A program made the position numbers and the translations under genes. A DNA stretch of 64,000 bases from an uncultured Latescibacterota bacterium (GTDB lineage: Bacteria; Latescibacterota; UBA2968), in NCBI GenBank assembly GCA_958295785.1, contig OY282377.1, positions 4,528,896 to 4,592,895 of the forward strand. The letters run 5' to 3'. Shown one piece after another: positions 52,563-61,349 of this stretch. The stretch's first letter is position 1; the number at the start of each line of letters is the position of its first letter. Below the pieces are notes generated by a model. It worked only from the letters and a program-made list of their open reading frames with translations. It searched no databases and was not told the DNA's origin.

Positions 52563-53522
52563 ATGTTAAGTGACATGAAACGCAAACTGGAAAGCGCGTT
52601 CACCGAAAACCAAGTTGCCATTCTCACCGAGGTATTGGGCGAACACCGCGCCGGCTTGGCCACCTCCGTCGATATGCAAGACCTCAAGGATGTGGTCAAA
52701 AGGCTGGCGATTGCCCAAGCCCGCACGGAAGAACGGATGGACCGCGTGGAAGTGGCGATTGAAAAGTTGACCGCCGCCCAAGCCCGCACGGAAGAACGGA
52801 TGGACCGCGTGGAAGCGGCAATTGAAAAGTTGACCGCCGCCCAAGCCCGCACGGAAGAACGGTTGGCCCATGTGGAAAAACGCCTGGACCGCGTGGAAAA
52901 ACGCCTGGACCGCGTGGAAAAACGCCTGGACCGCGTGGAAAAACGCCTGGACCGCGTGGAAGCGGCAATTGAAAAATTGACCGCCGCCCAAGCCCGCACG
53001 GAAGAACGGTTGGCCCATGTGGAAAAACGCCTGGACCGCGTGGAAGCGGCAATTGAAAAATTGACCGCCGCCCAAGTTCAAACCGAAAAGACGCTCAACA
53101 ACTTGATCCGCGCACATCGAGAAACCCGCAGACAGCTTGGCGGCCTCTCAATGACCGTGGGTTATACGCTCGAAAATGCGGCCTATCGCGCGTTGCCTGC
53201 ACTTCTCAAGACCGACTATGGCATTGAGGTGCAGGGCCAACTCATTCGCACCTATCTCACGGATAATAAGGGCCGTTCCCTTGAGGTGAACATTTATGGG
53301 AAAGGGCGCGAAAATGGGCGCGATGTGGTCATCCTCGGCGAGAGCAAGAGTCAGTTGTCCGCCAATCACATCGACCAATTTATCAACCGCAGGCTCAAGC
53401 ACCTGAGGCCCCAGTTTGAAAATGTCTTGCCCGTTCTCGTCACGCACATGACCTCGTCTGAACCCGTTGCAACTTATGCGAAAAAACACGGCATCGCGCT
53501 GTATTATTCCTATCAGTTTTAA
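52563..53522 (+). CDS. Coiled-coil protein with C-terminal PD-(D/E)XK-like domain (DUF3782-like)
   Basis: 319 aa. Residues 45-185 form an antiparallel-style coiled coil of repeated RTEERMDRVEAAIEKLTAAQ units and shorter VEKRLDR heptads. The last 130 residues are alpha/beta with LEVNIYGKG and VVILGESKSQL, giving an E...E-x-K arrangement like DUF3782/DUF3782-type nucleases. GGAGGAG lies before ATG 52563. The internal repeats are almost identical in DNA. The role is unknown. Confidence 0.65.
   Translation: MLSDMKRKLESAFTENQVAILTEVLGEHRAGLATSVDMQDLKDVVKRLAIAQARTEERMDRVEVAIEKLTAAQARTEERMDRVEAAIEKLTAAQARTEERLAHVEKRLDRVEKRLDRVEKRLDRVEKRLDRVEAAIEKLTAAQARTEERLAHVEKRLDRVEAAIEKLTAAQVQTEKTLNNLIRAHRETRRQLGGLSMTVGYTLENAAYRALPALLKTDYGIEVQGQLIRTYLTDNKGRSLEVNIYGKGRENGRDVVILGESKSQLSANHIDQFINRRLKHLRPQFENVLPVLVTHMTSSEPVATYAKKHGIALYYSYQF
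52872..52955 (+). repeat. Four 21-bp tandem repeats
   Basis: GTGGAAAAACGCCTGGACCG C four times without change, coding for VEKRLDR. Around them a larger unit (CGCACGGAAGAACGGATGGA...) recurs with few differences. All repeats keep frame. Confidence 0.9.
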
Positions 53523-53541
53523 CGACTACGCGGGAGAAACG

Positions 53542-54216
53542 ATGCTCGAACCACGCCAGGCCGCCATCTTTGATATGGACGGCCTGATTGTCGATACGGA
53601 AACCCTTTATTACGAGACCTATAACCAGACCCTCAATGACCTGGGGGTTGACGTGCCGCGTGTGGATTACGTGCGCTGCGTTGGTCACCCCGTAGAGGAC
53701 AACAGCGCGGATGCGGTGAAACGCTACGCATTGCCGGTTCGTCCCGAAAATTTTCTCAAGTCGTGGATGACCCGGTTTGAAGCCGCGATAGCGGATCCCG
53801 CTCAAATCGCCCTCATGCCCGGCTTTCTCGACCTGCTCTCACATCTGCAACACGAGAAGTACAAACTCGGCATTGCGTCTTCCACACCGCGTCACCGCAT
53901 GCTATCCACCCTCCAAAACGGCGTTTTGCCGCACGTCAATGCCGCCGCGCTCCAAGACATTTTTGGGGCCGTTTTTTCCGGTAGCGATGTCACGCATCCC
54001 AAACCCGATCCGGAAATTTACCTCAAAGCCGCCGCAAAACTCAATGTCGCGCCCGAAGCGTGTGTTGTGTTTGAAGACAGTGCTGCGGGTGTGCAATCTG
54101 GAAAAGCCGCCGGCATGACGGTTTTCGCCGTGCCCAATTTCTTCACAGCACACCAAAATCACAATGCAGCCGACCGCATTTTCCCCCGCCTCGACGCGGC
54201 AATTGCCTTTTTGTAA
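53542..54216 (+). CDS. HAD-family phosphatase, beta-phosphoglucomutase-like
   Basis: A 224-aa protein: FDMDGLIVDTE (nucleophile Asp and acid-base Asp), GIASSTPRHR (motif II), KPDPEIYLKAA (Lys motif III) and FEDSAAGVQSGKAAGM (motif IV). A helical cap fits the phosphoglucomutase/phosphatase group. GGGAGAAACG precedes ATG 53542. It ends before a bidirectional terminator. Confidence 0.85.
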   Translation: MLEPRQAAIFDMDGLIVDTETLYYETYNQTLNDLGVDVPRVDYVRCVGHPVEDNSADAVKRYALPVRPENFLKSWMTRFEAAIADPAQIALMPGFLDLLSHLQHEKYKLGIASSTPRHRMLSTLQNGVLPHVNAAALQDIFGAVFSGSDVTHPKPDPEIYLKAAAKLNVAPEACVVFEDSAAGVQSGKAAGMTVFAVPNFFTAHQNHNAADRIFPRLDAAIAFL

Positions 54217-54360
54217 AACCCGTGATCCAACGTTTGTTCCATCGTTGTAATGACAGCTCTCGTCCATAGGCGAAAAAATAAAAGGCATTCGCGACGACAT
54301 TGTTCATGGTGTGTGGATTTCCGGCTTTGAGTTTCAACAGGTACAATCCAAAAAAAAGAA

Positions 54361-54395
54361 AGCGGCAGTGGGCATAAATCCACCGCCGCTTTTTT
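54361..54395 (+). terminator. Terminator after the HAD gene
   Basis: AGCGGC-AGTGG/CCAC-GCCGCT stem with T-run after it and an A-run before it, so it may work in both directions. The 54217-54360 region shows no gene. Confidence 0.7.
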
Positions 54396-54487
54396 GTTTG
54401 GAACGCGGTTTGAAAATCTTGACCGCGGTGCCACATGCGCGTAGATTATGGCCCGATACGATGACCCGAAACAGAATGAGGTGAACG

Positions 54488-55525
54488 ATGGCAGATAAAA
54501 TTCGCATTGGCATTATTGGCGCGGGCGGTATTTTTCGCAGCAGGCATTTTCCGGGCCTGGCAAAAATCGACGATGCCGAGGTGGTGGCGATTTGCAATCG
54601 CAGCGCGGAGAGCGGGGAAAGAGTGATCGCGGAGCAGGGCTTGTCCGCAGAGGCGATGACCGATCCCCATGCGTTGTTGAACCGCAGCGATATTGACGCG
54701 GTGATGATCGGCACATGGCCTTACAGGCATTGTGACTTTGTTTTGGCGTCTTTGGACGCGGGCAAACACACGTTTGTGCAGGCGCGCATGGCGATGAATT
54801 TGCGCGAGGCCAAACAGATGTACGCCGCGAGTCAAGAGTCCAATTTGGTGACGCAAATTTGTCCTGCGCCACCGTGGCCGGGTGGGCGTTTTTTGCGGCG
54901 ACTGGTCGATGAAGGCTATTTGGGCGATATTTTCCACGTTTATGTGCGCGACTTGGGCGGGCGGTATTGGGATGCGGACTTGCCCTTGCACTGGCGGCAG
55001 ATCCGCCGGTACTCGGGGCTGAACATTCTGGGCATGGGCATTACGGTGGAGCGCGTGGCCCGCGTGTTTGGCTATATGGCAACCGTGACCGCAGAGACCG
55101 AGATTTTTACCCCAAAACGCCCCTTGTCCGACGGCCCTGGCACCGGCCCGGTTGAAACGCCCGATATGGCGCACGTCATCGGGCAAATGGAGAATGGCGC
55201 GCGGGCGGCATTTTTGTTTTCCGGCGTGTCTCAATTCGGCGGGCCATCCGTTGTCGAAGTTCACGGCAGCGCGGGCACGCTGATCTACGATATGCGGTCT
55301 CAAATCCTCGGCGCGAAAACCGGGGACGCGCGCTTACAAGAAATCCCAATTCCCGAAGGCGAAGTGGCAGAATGGACTGTGGAAGCGGATTTTATCCACG
55401 CGATCAAAGGTGGCCCACAGGGCGATACCAGCTTTTACGAGGGCCTGAAATACATGGAATTTACCGAAGCAGTCCACCGATCCGCGGAGCGCGGGGGGAC
55501 AGTGCGCTTGCCATTGGTGGCCTAA
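54488..55525 (+). CDS. Gfo/Idh/MocA-family oxidoreductase
   Basis: A 345-aa protein with the NAD(P) loop GIIGAGGIFRSRHFPG, then VVAICNRS, NRSDIDAVMIGTWPYRH and the EKP-equivalent stretch replaced by KHTFVQARMAMN (Gln-Ala-Arg rather than E-K-P), which may alter activity. The C-terminal beta sheet domain is complete. Substrate probably a cyclic polyol or sugar. AGGTGAACG precedes ATG 54488. Confidence 0.85.
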   Translation: MADKIRIGIIGAGGIFRSRHFPGLAKIDDAEVVAICNRSAESGERVIAEQGLSAEAMTDPHALLNRSDIDAVMIGTWPYRHCDFVLASLDAGKHTFVQARMAMNLREAKQMYAASQESNLVTQICPAPPWPGGRFLRRLVDEGYLGDIFHVYVRDLGGRYWDADLPLHWRQIRRYSGLNILGMGITVERVARVFGYMATVTAETEIFTPKRPLSDGPGTGPVETPDMAHVIGQMENGARAAFLFSGVSQFGGPSVVEVHGSAGTLIYDMRSQILGAKTGDARLQEIPIPEGEVAEWTVEADFIHAIKGGPQGDTSFYEGLKYMEFTEAVHRSAERGGTVRLPLVA

Positions 55526-55643
55526 AAGCAACCACGGGCATGTCCCGGCGGGGGTAAGCCTGGATAAACACAGATTGGGGATGCAGGGCGGGCGGAGAGG
55601 AACCCGCGCAATCCGTTTAATCCGCAATTCAGACAGGAGAGCA

Positions 55644-56525
55644 ATGGTGATCAAGTTGGTGGCATTTGACTTGGATGGGACGGTATTGAATCACTCGAAT
55701 ACGCCATCAGACGCTTCAATGGCGGCGATTCGGGCGTTGTTGGATCGCGGTGTGGCTGTGGCGTCAATGAGCGGACGCAATTTTGAGCGCAATCAAATTC
55801 CGTTTTTGTGCGATCTCGAGGTGGCTGACGCGCTGTACGCCGGGTGTTACAATGGCGCGATGGTGTTCTCGCCAAAGCATGTGCTAAATGGTGGACGCAA
55901 AATGATGCACGAGCAACGTTTGCCCGACGATGTGTTTTTATCCCTGATCCAGTATGCCGCCGAGCAACGGATGAATTTTGTGTATTGCCGATGCGACCTG
56001 CACGGCGAGGGCATCCGCGAGGTGTACATGACCGACCGCACCACGCAGATGAGCCGCGCAGTTGCCGTCATGACGGATATGGTCTATGACGTGGATGCAG
56101 ATTTGGCGCAGCGCATATTGGCAAAAGAGTTGACCACGCCGCCCAAAATTATGTTATTGCCCAAAGCCGGAGATGCAGATGAGACGGTGGACGAACTCAA
56201 AACCATCTTTGGCGATCAAATTTACATGGCATGGGCCGTGGCCGGTCGCATCGAAGTGATGCACCCGGATGTGAACAAAGGCGCGGCACTTTCGGCCATT
56301 GCCGACCACCTCGGCCTCGGTCTCGGCGAGGTGATGGCCGTAGGCGATGGCAACAATGATCTGCCCATGTTGCGCGCCGCTGGCTTGGGCATACTGATGG
56401 GCAATGCCGATGCAGCGACACAGCGGGCCGTGGCTGGCGAAGATATTTTGCGAACTGACGCCATTGAACGCGAAGGCTTTGCCAAGGCCGTGCATCGCTA
56501 CGCGCTTGATCAGAAGCTGCATTAA
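55644..56525 (+). CDS. HAD-superfamily hydrolase, Cof-type
   Basis: 293 aa. FDLDGTVLN is motif I, SGRNFERNQ motif II, HPDVNKGAAL carries the Lys, and VGDGNNDLPML motif IV; a Cof-type C2 cap lies between. These enzymes dephosphorylate sugar phosphates or cofactor precursors. AGGAGAGCA precedes ATG 55644; an upstream frame from 55575 has no ribosome site. Confidence 0.87.
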   Translation: MVIKLVAFDLDGTVLNHSNTPSDASMAAIRALLDRGVAVASMSGRNFERNQIPFLCDLEVADALYAGCYNGAMVFSPKHVLNGGRKMMHEQRLPDDVFLSLIQYAAEQRMNFVYCRCDLHGEGIREVYMTDRTTQMSRAVAVMTDMVYDVDADLAQRILAKELTTPPKIMLLPKAGDADETVDELKTIFGDQIYMAWAVAGRIEVMHPDVNKGAALSAIADHLGLGLGEVMAVGDGNNDLPMLRAAGLGILMGNADAATQRAVAGEDILRTDAIEREGFAKAVHRYALDQKLH

Positions 56526-56535
56526 AATACATTTG

Positions 56536-56562
56536 GCCCCCTCCCCGTTGCGGGGAGGGGGC
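56536..56562. terminator. Strong hairpin after the HAD gene
   Basis: GCCCCCTCCCCG/CGGGGAGGGGGC around TT, an 11-12-bp GC stem between two converging genes. The tail is only weakly T-rich, so termination is probable but not typical. Confidence 0.5.
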
Positions 56563-56614
56563 ATATTTCGTTTTAAGACAACTTCTGAGTCAAATTCAGA
56601 TTATGAGGGCCATC

Positions 56615-58657
56615 CTACCCCAATAGTTTTCTCACCCATCGAGAACGTCGGCGCAGACGGAAGCCGAGAAAATCGTCCTCGAGCTCCCGTCTGTTCAGCA
56701 CCGTTCTGCCACCGACGCTGGCGTTCTCATCGATCAGCGTTGAAGGTACGTTCTCCCAATCAAACTCGCGGCGACCGAACTGGTCCGTCGGCTCAACGAC
56801 GATGACCTTATCGCCTTCCAACATCCACCCAGAGCGTGCATCCCCTTCTTTCTTTATTTTCGCAGATGGACGCAGCAGATGCTGGAGTTGCGCTTTAACC
56901 TTGTCGTGTCGCTTACTCGCGTATTCACTCCATGCCACCGGCTGACACCACTCTGGGGGCTCTTCAATGTTGGCGGCGACGATCTCACTTATCACGCTGG
57001 ACGAAAATGCCAGCCAGTCGTTAGGCAGTCGGTCATCCTTCAGCCTTTCTATCACTTTTGAGAGGTAGAGGCGGTAGAGATGACCACTGAGTTCGCGGCG
57101 CACCTGTTGGATATGAAGGTGAAGAGAGTGTCTCAGATCCTCCTTATAGCTCGGCAGCGCAGTTGTGGTGTAAATCATCATGCTTCGCTTGACGATTTCG
57201 TCGGGAAACGCCTTCAATTCGTTATTCATCGATAGGATGAAGCACGGGTACTCTTCAACCGGCGGCGGGTTCTCGTCTTTGATGATGTCGGTTCCGTGAT
57301 CTCGCACCGCCCGCTTTCCAACATCGTCGAACACCACGGGAAATCGTTTGTAATTCTGCTGAAGACCGCGAAGTTTGGATCGGGTGAAATCCCCTTTATC
57401 TACACGGTGCTCTCGACCGAACATTGAGGTTATCAGGGTATCTACAAGGCTTGACTTGCCGCAACTCGGCTTACCATAGACGATGGCGAAGGACGGGTAA
57501 CGAAATATATCTCCCATCGCACCGGCTAGGTTTCTCATATCGCACATGAAAGGTGAGAAGTAAAGCCACGACCAGAGGATAAAGTAATCGCGCTGGAGAC
57601 GCTTCACATCGCCTTCGAACGTTTCTCTATAATTGCCGAAGTAGTCAACCAGCAACCGTGCGTCAGTTTTCACTTGGGCTGGGTCGCTTTCCAAAGAGAA
57701 GGGGTCTCCCGACATCTCGGCAGTGCATTCCGTGCGATTGATGGAAAAGTAGCGGCTTTCGACTTCCTCGTCAGATTGCACGAGGCGAACACGGCTATTC
57801 TCCCGCCTTATCTCCCGCTTGATCTCCGGCGTAATCTTCTGCTGTCTATTGCGAAAGGACGGAATCACCGCAGAGACGACAGCCGGTATGTCGGCCTTCA
57901 CCTTCTCGATTTTCTCTATCTGACTCGACACCGAGATGGAAAGGGACTCAGAAGAATCGGGCGAGTCAATGACGAGAGTGGTGTGGTCGTTGGCATTTAA
58001 GGCAGGGATCTCATGCAACTGAATGGCGGCTTTTTGTATCCGATCCGCTGGCAACGGAATGTTATCAGACGCGGAGTCCCTTATCTTTTGGTACATCCGC
58101 AAATAGTGGGACCAGGCAGATTCGTCATTGTCAAACTTGACGAGGGTTTCAGACTGACGACCTCCGAAGGCTGTCTCCGATAGGTTGGCGGAGCCGATGA
58201 TGGCGCGCTTGTTTCCGTCGGTGGCGTTTTCCAGCAGGTACAGTTTTGAATGAGCGATGGCTGTGCGGAGTACGCGAAAGCGGGCCTGCCCTTCTCTCAC
58301 TCTGTTGAGGATGAAAGCGTGCCGTTTGTCCTTCAGCCCTTTTATGGCCGCACGAGTATCGCTTATCGCCACCTGTTGAAACGCCATGATGTCCTTGAAG
58401 GTGCGTAGCGTGTTTTCACAGCCGAACACGCATTCAAAGTCAATGAAGTTGTGCTTATTGAGTAGCCTGACAATGGCGGATATGCCGGCGGAGTAGGTCA
58501 GGATGCGGATTTTGTCATAGCCATCAAACAGGTTCCAACTGAATTTCTCCTCGCTGACAAACTGGGCATCTACCACGCGAAGCCCGCCGCCATCGTCGAG
58601 ATCCAACGCGCTCTGGCCTTCACTCGCATCGCGGGAATCGAAAAATAACTGGCTCAT
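56615..58657 (-). CDS. PLD-nuclease/AAA+ (SF3-like) fusion protein, candidate defence effector
   Basis: 680 aa. The N-terminal third has one phospholipase D motif, HSKLYLLE...GSANLSETAF (His138, Lys140, GSAN157-160 counted from the upstream ATG), so two copies should dimerise to make a site. A linker of about 200 residues follows. At about 397-405 GKPSCGKSS is Walker A, VVFDDV (443-448) Walker B, and LSMNNELKAFPDEIVKRS a sensor/Arg-finger region like SF3 helicases. The second ATG at 58657 is spaced 6 nt from GAGGG. The gene is alone between metabolic genes. A nuclease powered or gated by an AAA+ ring fits phage defence, which is inference. Confidence 0.72.
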   Translation of the reverse strand: MSQLFFDSRDASEGQSALDLDDGGGLRVVDAQFVSEEKFSWNLFDGYDKIRILTYSAGISAIVRLLNKHNFIDFECVFGCENTLRTFKDIMAFQQVAISDTRAAIKGLKDKRHAFILNRVREGQARFRVLRTAIAHSKLYLLENATDGNKRAIIGSANLSETAFGGRQSETLVKFDNDESAWSHYLRMYQKIRDSASDNIPLPADRIQKAAIQLHEIPALNANDHTTLVIDSPDSSESLSISVSSQIEKIEKVKADIPAVVSAVIPSFRNRQQKITPEIKREIRRENSRVRLVQSDEEVESRYFSINRTECTAEMSGDPFSLESDPAQVKTDARLLVDYFGNYRETFEGDVKRLQRDYFILWSWLYFSPFMCDMRNLAGAMGDIFRYPSFAIVYGKPSCGKSSLVDTLITSMFGREHRVDKGDFTRSKLRGLQQNYKRFPVVFDDVGKRAVRDHGTDIIKDENPPPVEEYPCFILSMNNELKAFPDEIVKRSMMIYTTTALPSYKEDLRHSLHLHIQQVRRELSGHLYRLYLSKVIERLKDDRLPNDWLAFSSSVISEIVAANIEEPPEWCQPVAWSEYASKRHDKVKAQLQHLLRPSAKIKKEGDARSGWMLEGDKVIVVEPTDQFGRREFDWENVPSTLIDENASVGGRTVLNRRELEDDFLGFRLRRRSRWVRKLLG

Positions 58658-58896
58658 AGACATCCCTCTTTCATGCCGACTGCATCACCGGATTTTGCTC
58701 TGCGCGTCTCATCCGGCTCGTCGTTGCTACAAGTCTGGGTGAATAGGATAAAAAATAAAACTTTGCTTTCCTCAATCAAGCGAAATCCCAACCGGAAATT
58801 ACTGGCTTGACCCCATTGTTTGTTACAAAATAGGCATTTCAAATCCTCTCGCCCCGACCACTCAGAGCAAGGGGTTGCGTTGATTTGACGGAACAC
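58654..58896 (-). CDS. Possible small CxxC protein upstream of the PLD-AAA+ gene
   Basis: An 80-aa frame from GTG 58896 with CLFCNKQWGQ near the N-terminus, overlapping the fusion gene's start. It has no family match known to me and no strong ribosome site. It fills an otherwise empty 332-nt gap, and may be a leader frame or chance. Confidence 0.25.
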   Translation of the reverse strand: MFRQINATPCSEWSGREDLKCLFCNKQWGQASNFRLGFRLIEESKVLFFILFTQTCSNDEPDETRRAKSGDAVGMKEGCL

Positions 58897-58995
58897 CTCG
58901 TTTTTTGCGGCCCATCATTTTTTTATTTACCGAAGATGGGCAAGTGCCTATAATTGAATTGAAACCGTGCAGATCGGATAACAAAGGAGCGCGTC

Positions 58996-59805
58996 ATGCC
59001 TGTGCTTACAGAGGACGAAATCCGTTTTTTCAAACGCGAGGGCTATTTGGTGAAAAAAGGGGCTCTCGATCCCGAGTTGTGCGCCCGTGCGCGAGAACGC
59101 CTGTGGGACAATCCGCCGCTCAGCTTCAAAAAAGACGATCCCGATTCATGGATCGGCCCCATCAAACCAGAAGAAGAATCGCTGGACAAAAGCAATTACA
59201 AGCGCGGTTATCGCTGGCAATACCGCAAGGTGGGGCGAGAACCATGGATGATCGAGTTGTTGGCGAAAAATCCAATCGTGTGGGGCGCGGCCGAGCAGAT
59301 GTTGGGCAAGGGCAATTTTCCCGAGCCCAAAGGCGTGCGCGGCATTTATTGCACCTTGCCTTATGGCGATGTCGAGCGCGCACCGCGCCACCTGCATGTC
59401 GATGCCCACCCGTTCAATTTTGCAGTCGTGGGATATATCGACCACGTCCCCAAAGACGGCGGCGGCTTCACGGTGTGGCCGAAGAGCCACCGCACGTTCT
59501 TTTTTGATTACCATTCGCGCTATCGCATGGAACCGACCCCGCGTGTGGAGATTCACAAAGCGCGATTTCAAGCCCGCGAAGAAAATTCATACCAAACGCA
59601 TGGCGAACCCGGCGACATTGTTTTTTGGCACCACCGCATCGGTCACATGGCGTCGCACAATTATTCGCGCCAAATCCGCAAAGCCGTGCTGTACGATTTT
59701 GTCCTAAACGACATGCCCCGTCTTCAGGAAGAACCCCCTGGGGACGATATATGGATCGATTGGTCAGATGACGTTAGAGATGTGCCGATTGGAGACGATG
59801 CGTAA
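58996..59805 (+). CDS. Phytanoyl-CoA dioxygenase (PhyH) family protein
   Basis: 269 aa. EIRFFKREGYLVKKGALD opens the fold; RHLHVDAHPF gives the H-x-D iron pair, FWHHRIGHMASHN the distal His, and RQIRKAVLYDF the 2-oxoglutarate Arg. The substrate is unknown. GGAG lies before ATG 58996. It is coupled to a 30-aa membrane peptide gene. Confidence 0.82.
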   Translation: MPVLTEDEIRFFKREGYLVKKGALDPELCARARERLWDNPPLSFKKDDPDSWIGPIKPEEESLDKSNYKRGYRWQYRKVGREPWMIELLAKNPIVWGAAEQMLGKGNFPEPKGVRGIYCTLPYGDVERAPRHLHVDAHPFNFAVVGYIDHVPKDGGGFTVWPKSHRTFFFDYHSRYRMEPTPRVEIHKARFQAREENSYQTHGEPGDIVFWHHRIGHMASHNYSRQIRKAVLYDFVLNDMPRLQEEPPGDDIWIDWSDDVRDVPIGDDA

Positions 59806-59897
59806 TGGATGTTCAATTTTGGGCAATCGTCTGGGTGGCTGTCGTGACCGTTGTGCTCGGCGTGCTTTTGTATTACGTGATCAAGTCTTACAAGTGA
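59805..59897 (+). CDS. 30-aa single-pass membrane peptide
   Basis: MDVQFWAIVWVAVVTVVLGV followed by LLYYVIKSYK: one hydrophobic helix and a positive tail. Its ATG overlaps the dioxygenase stop (TAATG), so it would be translated by re-initiation. Nothing is known of its role; a small anchor or modulator of the dioxygenase is one possibility. Confidence 0.5.
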   Translation: MDVQFWAIVWVAVVTVVLGVLLYYVIKSYK

Positions 59898-59920
59898 GAG
59901 GTAAGATGGGAGGATAGAAA

Positions 59921-59975
59921 CGTAGGGGCGGTGCCCCCGTGCCCGCCCGAAAAGGCAAGATACAAGAGGGAAGAG
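59921..59975. repeat. GTAGGGGC-type extended repeat
   Basis: CGTAGGGGCGGTGCCCCCGT then GCCCGCCCGAAAAGG, with GCAAGATACAAGAGGGAAG after it. It matches 62258-62310 over about 55 bp, and 15975-16018 inverted. The remaining bases to 60143 hold no gene. Confidence 0.8.
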
Positions 59976-60143
59976 GCAAGAGGCGAAATCAGATTTCGTT
60001 TTAAGACAGCTTCTTAGGGCTGGGGGTTGGAGATAACGCACACGGCGGAGGGGTTTGTCGGGAAGGGTGATGGGTGGACGAGCGGGGCACGCACTGACCG
60101 CTGATAGCCTTTTGCCGTTTATCACGACACAGAGGAGGACGCG

Positions 60144-60884
60144 ATGCCAAACCATCGACAACACATTTTTGAACTCGACATCTACGGCTTTACGGTGGTT
60201 GAAAATGTTTTGACAACCGAAGAAGCCGCCGAGATGCGAGAGGCTTTGATCCGCTGCGAGCGGGAAGTCGGCACGGAGACCGCCCATCGCGGAACCGCTC
60301 GCCATGTCGCCAATTTGCCGACCTTGGATCGCGTGTTTCACAAGACCATTGACCATGCGCGGATACTTCCGCTACTCGAGCATTATCTCGAGAAATCGCT
60401 CATCCTCGGCAGTCTGAATGCCCGCATTGTGCGCCCGGGCGATCCCGATCAGGGGTTGCACAGCGACATCCCATTGGAAATGCTGAACTTCAATTCGCCG
60501 GTGATGATGAATACGGTTTGGATGCTCGACGATTTTTCGCCGACAAATGGCGGCACGCGCGTTGTGCCTGGCTCGCACAAAAGCGGGTTGGCGACGCCGC
60601 CCGAGAACATGTCTGTCAAACATATCGCACAACCCGAAGCCCCTGCGGGCAGTGTGATTGTTTTCAATGGTCAAACATGGCATGCCGGCGGCGCGAACAC
60701 GGGCAATGCCAATCGCCACGCATTGTTCGGTCACTATCGCAAACGCATGTGCGTGTTTCAAGTTGACCCCCACGATGGTTTCCCGCCAGAATGGTTTGAC
60801 GGACTGACAGACCGCCAAAAGCAACTCATGCGTATGACCCAGGGCCTCAAAACACCCCACGCCGCCGACTTTCATTTTCGATAA
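60144..60884 (+). CDS. Phytanoyl-CoA dioxygenase (PhyH) family protein
   Basis: 246 aa. FELDIYGFTVVENVLTTEEA opens the domain; GLHSDIPLEM has the H-x-D pair, GQTWHAGGANTG the distal His, and ANRHALFGHYRKR the Arg. It is the third PhyH protein here and differs from the other two, so the enzymes probably act on different substrates. GAGGAGGACGCG precedes ATG 60144. Confidence 0.85.
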   Translation: MPNHRQHIFELDIYGFTVVENVLTTEEAAEMREALIRCEREVGTETAHRGTARHVANLPTLDRVFHKTIDHARILPLLEHYLEKSLILGSLNARIVRPGDPDQGLHSDIPLEMLNFNSPVMMNTVWMLDDFSPTNGGTRVVPGSHKSGLATPPENMSVKHIAQPEAPAGSVIVFNGQTWHAGGANTGNANRHALFGHYRKRMCVFQVDPHDGFPPEWFDGLTDRQKQLMRMTQGLKTPHAADFHFR

Positions 60885-61067
60885 TCGAGAAAGGCGGGAG
60901 AGGTAAGAGAATGTAGAGACGATGCCCCGTGCTCGCCCGCAGTGTGCGTAGGGGCGATGGGATGGGTTTGCGTCCTTACGAGATTAAGGGGCACAGATAA
61001 TTTTAAAACAGCCTTTCAGAGAATAATCTGCAATACATCTCGCTCTGTCAAGCGTTTGCATGCAAAA

Positions 61068-61096
61068 CCCCCGGACGTCATTCAACGCCCGGGGGG
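61068..61096 (-). terminator. Terminator of the PspA operon
   Basis: CCCCCGG/CCGGGGG stem with a 14-nt loop and TTTT following on the minus strand, 71 nt past the small membrane gene. The rest of the 60885-61166 gap contains a degenerate palindromic repeat near 60912-60940. Confidence 0.6.
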
Positions 61097-61166
61097 TATC
61101 ATGGAACAACTCTCTGTTTTCCTATCGCAGTGCTCCGAGAGCATCACCTCCCCCGGAATGGACGGA

Positions 61167-61349
61167 CTAATACGGCGTGCGATGTCTATACCGCGTGAGC
61201 AAGCGGTAGCCGAGATAGATCAGCGCGACTGCCGCCGCCACCTTCAGTGCAAAGATCAAAATGCCAAGCAGCACCATCAGCACGGCAAACACCATGACCC
61301 CGCCGATGACCAGCAAGACAATGCCGAACAACTTTGCCAACATGGTCAT
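61167..61349 (-). CDS. Small membrane protein in the PspA operon
   Basis: 60 aa with two hydrophobic stretches (FGIVLLVIGGVMVFAVLMVL and ALKVAAAVALIYLGY) and a basic tail. It overlaps the pspA-like gene by 4 nt (ATGA). It may be a membrane partner in the envelope-stress system, comparable in place though not in sequence to PspB/PspC. Confidence 0.65.
   Translation of the reverse strand: MTMLAKLFGIVLLVIGGVMVFAVLMVLLGILIFALKVAAAVALIYLGYRLLTRYRHRTPY

Noticed and set aside
52566-53117. Antisense frames across the coiled-coil repeats
   Set aside because: They exist only because the repeats are multiples of three; the sense strand gives a proper heptad coiled coil.
54143-54436. Minus-strand frame with a YLLKLKAG phrase, like a T9SS C-terminal signal
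   Set aside because: The resemblance is short, the frame has no start site, and it crosses a terminator and the end of the HAD gene.
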